A stretch of 64,000 nt of DNA. It comes from Allomyces macrogynus ATCC 38327 (lineage: Eukaryota > Blastocladiomycota > Blastocladiomycetes > Blastocladiales > Blastocladiaceae). Below the pieces are notes generated by a model, which was not told the origin of the DNA, made no database searches, and saw only the letters and a program-made list of their open reading frames with translations. This document shows positions 57,781 through 64,000 of the stretch, in pieces. The stretch covers positions 522,421-586,420 of the forward strand of contig GG745329.1 in NCBI GenBank assembly GCA_000151295.1. The letters run 5' to 3'. Made by a program: the position numbers and the translations under genes. Position 1 is the first letter of the stretch; every line of letters starts with the position of its first letter.

Positions 57781-60700
57781 CTACATGATCGATGCCGGCA
57801 CATTGGGCACGACCAAGTAATCCGACCGCACGCGACGTATCCCTGTGAGCCCGCGCAGGACCACGTCGTCGGGCGGCACCGTGATGGGTCCCACCGCGGG
57901 TGGTGGCGGCGACGCCGAAGCGACCAGGTCCGACATGCTCGCGGCCGCACCGGCGACGGGAACAGTTAGTGTTGGGAACTGATGCTGCTGCGCGGCCAAG
58001 GTCACAGCCTCGCACTTGATGGCGTCGCGCACCGACAACGGTTTCGCAGATCCGGCGCTGCCGAACCGGTCGTGGAGAGCAAAGTAGTACCGCAGGTACG
58101 TGGTGGCCTTGACGGTCACGTTGAAGTGGACACCCTCGATAAAGAAGCGCTCCATGTCGTTGCTGGTGGGATGGGGGGGGCAGGCCAGGGTTAAAGCTCA
58201 TGACGGGCGCGGCGAAACGAAATGAGACGATGAGCACATACAGGTCCTTGACTTTGGCATCGGGGAACACGGTGCAGAAATCGATATTCCACACGGCCTG
58301 GTCGTCCCACACTTTGGAGGCCAAGAGCAGTGCTCCGAGAGTCTGGCAGGAGAGCGAAAAGTGAGCGGCGATCCAAGTACGAATGAAAACGCGCAAGCTA
58401 CCTACCAAGCGAGCCCAATTGGCCGAGTAGATGTTGATGCGCGTGTTGCACAGAATTCGCTCGAGGTAAATCAGTGTAATCACGCAAATGTCGGACCCGA
58501 GTTGCGCAGCCTCGAACAGGGTCAAGAGGAAAAAGTTGATGGTCTCAAACGCGGGCGGCACCGATGGGTGCGACATGACTGTCGCCTTCTAAGAAATATT
58601 CGGTGGTCGTGATCAGAAAAACCAAATGGGGCGATTCCGTCGCGCTCACAAACCGCAAACCGCGCCAAGTAGTTGCGTACCGAGAGCGGGTAGACGTCCT
58701 CGTGAAATAGCCGATGCGACCGAAACTGCCGCGCGCGGTGCGCCTCCTGAATCAGGTCGTGAATCGCCGACGCGACCATGCGCACCGTCGCGGCGAGATC
58801 CGACCGAGTCGGCGTACCCGCGGGCAAATTGAGTGTCGAGCAGCTGTTGAATTTTTTCATCGCGACTTTGGCACGCAAAGGCGTCGTGGCCGACGTCGTG
58901 ACGTGCGCGAAGACGGGCTCGCGCAGCTCCACGTCGTGCATCTGGAACGGTGACATGGGTTCGTCGAGATTGAGCGAAATGGACGACGACGACGCGTTCG
59001 TGTCTTGCCCGGCATCGAGGTGCACCGTCAGCGCGGCATGACTGCCGCCCTGGCTCGACGTGGTCAAGGTCCCGTGGCTCGTGCCGTGGCTGCTGTCGCT
59101 TTCCACGATCACGGACGGAGCCACAACGTTGACGCAGATCGCGTTGGGCGTCACCGACGCGGGTCGGTACGGGTCCGACTCGAGCGGCGGCGACATGACG
59201 GTGATCGCCAGGGGCTGCACCGCCATCGGGTCGTCGCTCACGGTCATGCTGGGCACTACGTCGACGCTTGGGCCCGCGTACGTCGGCAAGAGGGATGCGA
59301 ATCCGGCCGGCAGGTCCAGATTCGACGACGGAATGTCCACGTTGATCTTAGGCGACGTGTTCGGGACAAAGACCAACGGCGACGCTGTCGACAGCTTATG
59401 GAACGAGAGAAAGTGGTCGTCGCCGCTGTCGTTCGACAGGTGCGAGCTGTGGCCCACTGACGCCGGGTGGTAGATGGAGGTGGCAGTCGGGTGATCCGAG
59501 CTGGCGGTAAGCCGAATTCCGTTCGCGAGCGGGTCCGAGTGGGCCGACGGGTCCGGCGGCGGGATCATGACCGACATGGTGATATTGGTCTTGTTCACAA
59601 CCTCGGTGTCGTTGCCCTTGCGCGGCCCATCCATAGAGTAGCTGCGGAACGTGTCATCCATGAGCCGAGTAACGGTGCGCTTGGGCGCAGCCGAGCCGGA
59701 GAGGGGTTGCTCGGGTTCAAGAGCGGGATGCGACTCCGTCTCCGCGATCTGGTCGTGGGTGACGGTCGGGACAGGTTCATCGCCGCGTTCCTCGAGCTGT
59801 TCGGGGCCACTGGGTAACGACTCGGGTGCGTCAGGGCTCTCGTCGTCGTCGGGAGTGTGGGAGGTGGTAGCGAGGCGCGAGAGCTGGTGCTGATCTAAAA
59901 AACACGATGCCCAAAGTGAGCAGCACGAACACGGAAACCAAAATGAGCTTCAGCACGGACAAGTCAGCACTCCAGGTTTATGCGCTGCTACCCCACGGAC
60001 TAGGCCGCCCTTGCTTTCCGACAAGTCGGTGCTGCGCATCGATTCTCGGCTCGAGCTGGGCAGACCGCCGAGACTTGGACGGTGCCGCACGCGATCAAAC
60101 GACGGCAGAACCACATCACCTGACGACATGCGCCGCCCCTTGGGGCCGGTCGTGAGCGCTGGCGAAAGGAGCTGGTGCAGCGTGGGTGCTGCTGTCCCGT
60201 TCACCAAGCCCGCACCACGCGTCTCCAAGGAGGTGGCCATGGCCTCTCTCGAGTGCGACGGCGTGTAGAAGGGTGAGTCGCGGCTCGAGTTGAACTGGCG
60301 GCGCGGCAGCTTGGGCTCGCGCATGATGCCCTCGGTCGACGAGTACTGGTCGGTCGAGGTGATGCCTTCTTCGCTCTCTTCAATCGAGTCGGTAGTCGGG
60401 AGAGCGGACACGACGTCGAACCCCGACGTCGAGACCGAGTGCGGAACGGATCGTGCGGGCAGTCCAGGAACCGTCCCGCGGCGCGCCCCTCGATGACCCG
60501 TTAAGAGTGTCTCGGCCGATGTGCTTGACGTGAGCTTTTCGGAGGCGGCGCGGGCACGCACCGCGTACTGGTTGAAGGGCGCAGCTGCGCCGGGTGCGGA
60601 CGGGAGAGCAGCAACGTCGTCGCCTCGAACAGCGTCGGCCTGGCTGGCCGAGGGGACCGAGGTGGGTGCCATTTCGTTGACGGTCGACGTGGCGAGCGCT

Positions 60701-60795
60701 GGCCCGCCTCCGCTGCTACCGCCACTACTGCCATCGCTTCTGCCGCCATTCTTGGTGCGCAGCAGGTTCGAGGAGCGAAGCCCGAGCGACTTCAT
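57781..60795 (-). CDS. CCNY: Cyclin Y-like protein with long N-terminal extension
   Basis: Cyclin Y activates CDK14/CDK16-type kinases at membranes in animals. There are five exons: 59997-60795, 58654-59894, 58406-58588, 58242-58342 and 57781-58162, with introns of 63-102 nt and phases matching, giving 901 residues. The C-terminal part is diagnostic: [114 protein letters not shown] is the cyclin Y signature. The first ~560 residues are Ser/Pro/Asp/Thr-rich and disordered, whereas animal cyclin Y is about 340 residues. No N-terminal Gly for myristoylation is seen (starts MKSLGLRSSN). If the first exon belonged to another gene, the protein could start at ATG 59661. Confidence 0.9.
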
Positions 60796-61587
60796 TGTGC
60801 CATTCCACGCAATCCTCAAGCGTAGCAGGCTGGTGACGCCCTGGTACGTGTCGCGTCAAGTTGGGGGAGCGTTTCAAAAAGACAAGATCAACTGCGGGCG
60901 GGACCCCTGTTTCGTTCAGGTGCAAGCGGTAGGGGCCAGGAGCGGGAACGATAGCCCAGACAGGAGCTCGAGGCTGTTCGCCACCGTCGGCGTCGACGCG
61001 GCGATAACAAAGACGGCGAGAAGGGCGGAGATTGGCGGATTTCGTTGGGCAAGCAGCGATTGCGACCAGTCGGGTCGGAGCGCGGGGCAGAGAAGGGAGC
61101 AAGGGAACGGGGTGCCGCCGCCAGTCCCGGGATAACGGGTCGCGTCGAGTGTCCAACGCTGTCCGACGGCCGTGCGAACGGTTGCAGCTAGTGCTGCCGC
61201 AGGGTTGGCGTGCTGCAGCTGATGTCTGATGTCTGGGTCGCTGTGATAATTATTGATGATTGCGAAGCAAACGCGTCTCAAGCAGTTCAGGAGACGTGTC
61301 GCATTGTCACGTGATGTGAACCGAGGCGTGCGCTGCTTGGCGACGCCGAGAGCAAGACACTGGCACCGGCGCGTTGCACTTGCCCACGTTTGGTGATCGC
61401 ATGGTCGGCGTCTTTGCTGCTGGCGACCATCCAACTCGACCATCCCCACGCTTTCAAGTCGCCACTTCCCCGCTCTCCTCGCCGTGGTTGACCTTGGATC
61501 CTTCAGCGCCAGCAAGATCACGAGCGATCCCCGCAACCCCAACACGTCCGCGAGCACCTGCAACGACCAGCTATTCCACGGCGCACC
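60796..61587. promoter_or_regulatory. Divergent promoter region, cyclin Y / SETD3
   Basis: This 792-bp interval separates two start codons. Frames crossing it lack domains. A moderately AT-rich patch lies at about 61220-61310. Confidence 0.4.
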
Positions 61588-63714
61588 ATGTCCTCTCGAA
61601 TTCAAAGTCGCCGTGCCGAGTATCTGAGCGCTGTCGAGAATGTTCTCCAGAAAATCGCGACCTGTATGCGATCGATTTGCTCTTACCAGCTTTGGTCGTC
61701 GCGATCCGCGCAACTGGACGACCCGACGGCCACTGCTCGCGATCAGACCGGACCTTTAACGGCGACGCGCGTCGTCTTCCCGTTCTCTCAGGTGGACAGC
61801 TTGCTTTGCCGCTCGGCGTCAAGCCCGACATTGAATGGCAGTATTTCGAGGAGCTGAACGATATTCAAGTAGAGCTGGCGGCGATCCAAGCCGACTCCGG
61901 TGCGTGTCGTGTCGGCGACCGAGGCATGCCGTCGAATTCGGGCGCGGTGATTCTTCCTGCACGATCGGTCGCATCTGCTCACGCTCATGTTCTGGCTCTA
62001 GACAAGTTGATGCGCTCCAAAAACGCCGTGACCAAGGAGCCCGCGCCGCTGTCGCAACGGCTCGGCGCGTTTGTCGAATGGTTGCACCGCAACGGTGTGT
62101 CGCGAGACGTGCCCGTCCAATTCGTGTCCGGCTTGAACGAGGGCATTGGCGCGATTGCCACGCGCGACATCGCGGTATGTGAAGGGCCACTTTGCTGGCA
62201 TCCGCAGGTCTGGTCGCGGCCGCGATTTATCAAAACGACCAACCAATCCTTCCGTATCGACGCGTAGGAAGGCGAGGAGCTCATTTCTATTCCGCGGTCG
62301 GTTCTCTTCAGCTCTGTGACCGCGTACGAGTCGAAGCGCATGCGTGCGGCCATGACCTTGGTTCCGAACCTCGCGCAGCTGCCCGCACAATTGCTCTTGG
62401 TGCTGCACCTTGTCGACGAAAAGAACGACCCAAACTCGTTTTGGAAACCGTACCTCGATATTCTGCCGGAAACGTTTGCTCTACCCGTTTTTTTTAACCC
62501 CGAGGACATGACCGAGCTCCAAAGCACGACTGTATTCCGTACGTAAATAGCGAAGACAACCATTTTCGGGTGGAGAATCTCAAGCTAACGCGACCATGTT
62601 CACAGGCGAAACGATCGAGCAGCTGCGCAGCATGCTCAACTCTTACGTGCAATGCTTCCGACTCGTCGAGGCGTCCAAGCTGCTGCCGATTCACAAGTTT
62701 ACGTGGTCGACGTTCCGGTGGGCGCTCGGCGTGCTGCAGACGCGCCAAAACCTGATTCCGGCTTACACGGCCGAGGAAATGGATGGGTCCAATGGCCAGC
62801 GCACGCCCGAGATCAAGGCGTTGGCGCTCATTCCGGGCTGGGATTTATTCAATCACCGTGAGGGGTTGCCAGTGCGTTTCCTTTCTCCTCGCGCCATGGC
62901 ACTCTCGTGGTGTCCCCAACCGATTCTGACGAGCGCGCTCTTTGCCGTGCTTCTCTACCCATCAATCTAGATCACGTCCGAGTCCAACATCCAAGACGGG
63001 TCGCAGCAATGCGCATCTCCCGCCGCGTACAAGGCCGGCACCCAAGTTTTCATCGCCTACACGACGCACCGGCCGAATCGGCACCGGTTCCTGCACTCGG
63101 GGTTCCTGGGCGACGCGCCACGGTCGGTCGCGGGCGACTTTGTGCGCATTGTCTTCCGATTCCCGGCGCTCAAGAACGTGGACGCGCGCCAGGCCCTGGC
63201 GCGCACCAAATTTGGCCTGCAAGAACCGTTCCCGCTCGATCTGTGCGTGCCTATTACCAACAACTACGACAATGTGATCGGTACGCTCGCGTGCGCCATC
63301 GGCACGCCCGCCGACCTGGCGTGGATGCAAGACAAGCTCGAGGATCTGGTCGACGAAGCCACGTCGCGCGAGACGTATGCGCGCAACGCGCGCACCGTCT
63401 CGCGCGCGTTCAAGGCGGCGATTGGCGACGTGACGGCGAGTAAAGACGCGTACGTGCTCGAGTGCGCGGTCAAGATCATCAACTACGTCAAGCTGCAGGC
63501 GACGATGCTGCAGCGGCGGTTGAAGAACACGGCCGCGAGCGACACGGCCGCGCTCAAGAAGCTCGCCAACGTCAAGTCGGTCCGCGACCAGTTCCACAAG
63601 AACGTGCTGCAGATGCGCGCCGTCGAGCGCATCATTGCGCAGGACCTGGTGGTCGACGCCGACAAAATCTTGCAAAAGGCGCAGGCGGCGGCAGGGTCGA
63701 AGCCATCGTCGTGA
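61588..63714 (+). CDS. SETD3: SETD3-like SET-domain methyltransferase
   Basis: In animals SETD3 methylates actin His73; relatives methylate Rubisco or ribosomal lysines. There are six exons: 61588-61663, 61792-61899, 62002-62174, 62268-62538, 62606-62871 and 62971-63714, giving 545 residues. Seen: FVSGLNEGIGAIATRDIAEGEELISIPRSVLF (SET entry, SAM-binding region), TWSTFRWALGVLQTRQNLIP, ALALIPGWDLFNHREGLP (the N-H motif), AGTQVFIAYTTHRPNRHRFLHSGF (catalytic Tyr), then a helical LSMT-type C-terminal domain from about residue 390. The RQN and WDxxNH arrangement resembles SETD3 more than SETD6 or Rkm proteins. The 102-nt third intron-flanked segment (61900-62001) is also open in frame. Confidence 0.87.
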
Positions 63715-64000
63715 TCACCACGGCCCCGATTTTGTGGGTGCGGGGCGCCTCGGGCGTCGCCGTCGTCATCTTCGCCGTCGTCGTCGTCGCTCGCTCGCTC
63801 AACTTGCCCATAGACCCATTTCCTTATTGTCTTGATCGTTGGCCTCCTCGCCGTGCGAGACGCGTCTTTTCGCCGCGGGTCGTCATGATGTTGCGTCGCG
63901 GGTTCGAGGGCTCCATGATATTCGCCGATAGTCCGCACGTTGCAGCAAAAGCAGGGCGAAAGATGAAACAGAGCGCCCATTTCGCTCAAAAGCCCATGCT
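63715..64000. other. Right-edge region after SETD3
   Basis: A minus-strand frame (63483-63989) overlaps the SETD3 end and contains an Asp-rich run; its codons are the antisense of SETD3 over half its length. No gene can be supported before the window ends. Confidence 0.35.

Noticed and set aside
59895..59996. Apparent transmembrane segment (VLKLILVSVFVLLTLGIVFF) between two halves of the cyclin Y gene
   Set aside because: It lies within a GTGGGG...TAG intron whose removal keeps phase. Using it would need two compensating frameshifts, and its upstream frame is stopped by a TAA.
63483..63989. Minus-strand frame at the right edge with an Asp-rich run
   Set aside because: Half of it is antisense to the SETD3-like C-terminus and the acidic run is a GTC repeat on the other strand.

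Overview
The window is nuclear DNA of a GC-rich, intron-bearing fungus. It holds about 27 protein-coding loci on both strands, in the mixed order typical of eukaryotes and without operons. Most introns are 60-105 nt, with donors such as GTACGT, GTGCGT or GTGAGT and mostly TAG or CAG acceptors. Fungal hallmarks are a Cbf1-type bHLH factor, a Gcn4-type bZIP factor, a kexin and a mitochondrial uS4m with the fungal C-terminal extension. Also present are genes that Dikarya generally lack but flagellated lineages keep: a katanin p60-like 2 (KATNAL2) gene, a cyclin Y gene, a SETD3-like gene and a possible TMEM249-like gene. This suggests an early-diverging, zoospore-forming fungus, perhaps Blastocladiomycota or Chytridiomycota. 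That placement is inference.

Layout, 0-17.9 kb: a Ser/Lys-rich protein open at the left edge; a WDR44-like WD40 protein (-); DPH5 (-) head to head with argininosuccinate synthase (+); a degenerate F-box/LRR-like locus; mitochondrial uS4m (-); NOP12 (+); V-ATPase subunit d (-); and the CBF1-like factor (+). 19-31.5 kb: a Gcn4-type bZIP (-); a membrane alpha/beta-hydrolase (+); a 75-residue membrane protein (+); a SET-domain protein (-); an unrecognised multi-exon gene (+); and a cyclin-box protein (-). 31.5-34.1 kb is a gene-poor stretch with a degenerate tandem repeat and a poly-C run. 34-49 kb: a nine-exon ABCG transporter (-); the ERD2 receptor (+); an FCP1/SCP-type phosphatase (+); kexin (+); mitochondrial uL10m (-); and an acidic tail-anchored protein (+). 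49-64 kb: a two-TM protein (-) head to head with KATNAL2 (+); a DPY30/SDC1 protein (-); two tandem, broken F-box/LRR paralogues (+); cyclin Y (-); and SETD3 (+).

Functional themes are translation and ribosome assembly (DPH5, uS4m, uL10m, NOP12), secretory traffic (WDR44, ERD2, KEX2, VMA6), amino-acid metabolism and its regulators (ARG1, Gcn4-type, Cbf1-type), and microtubule or cilium-linked genes at 49-53 kb.

Most splice models were built by hand from conserved protein continuity and consistent phase across junctions. In WDR44 and KEX2 a conserved reading frame is broken by one base with no possible intron. Because both are well-conserved genes, consensus errors are the likelier explanation, but true mutations cannot be excluded from the sequence alone.
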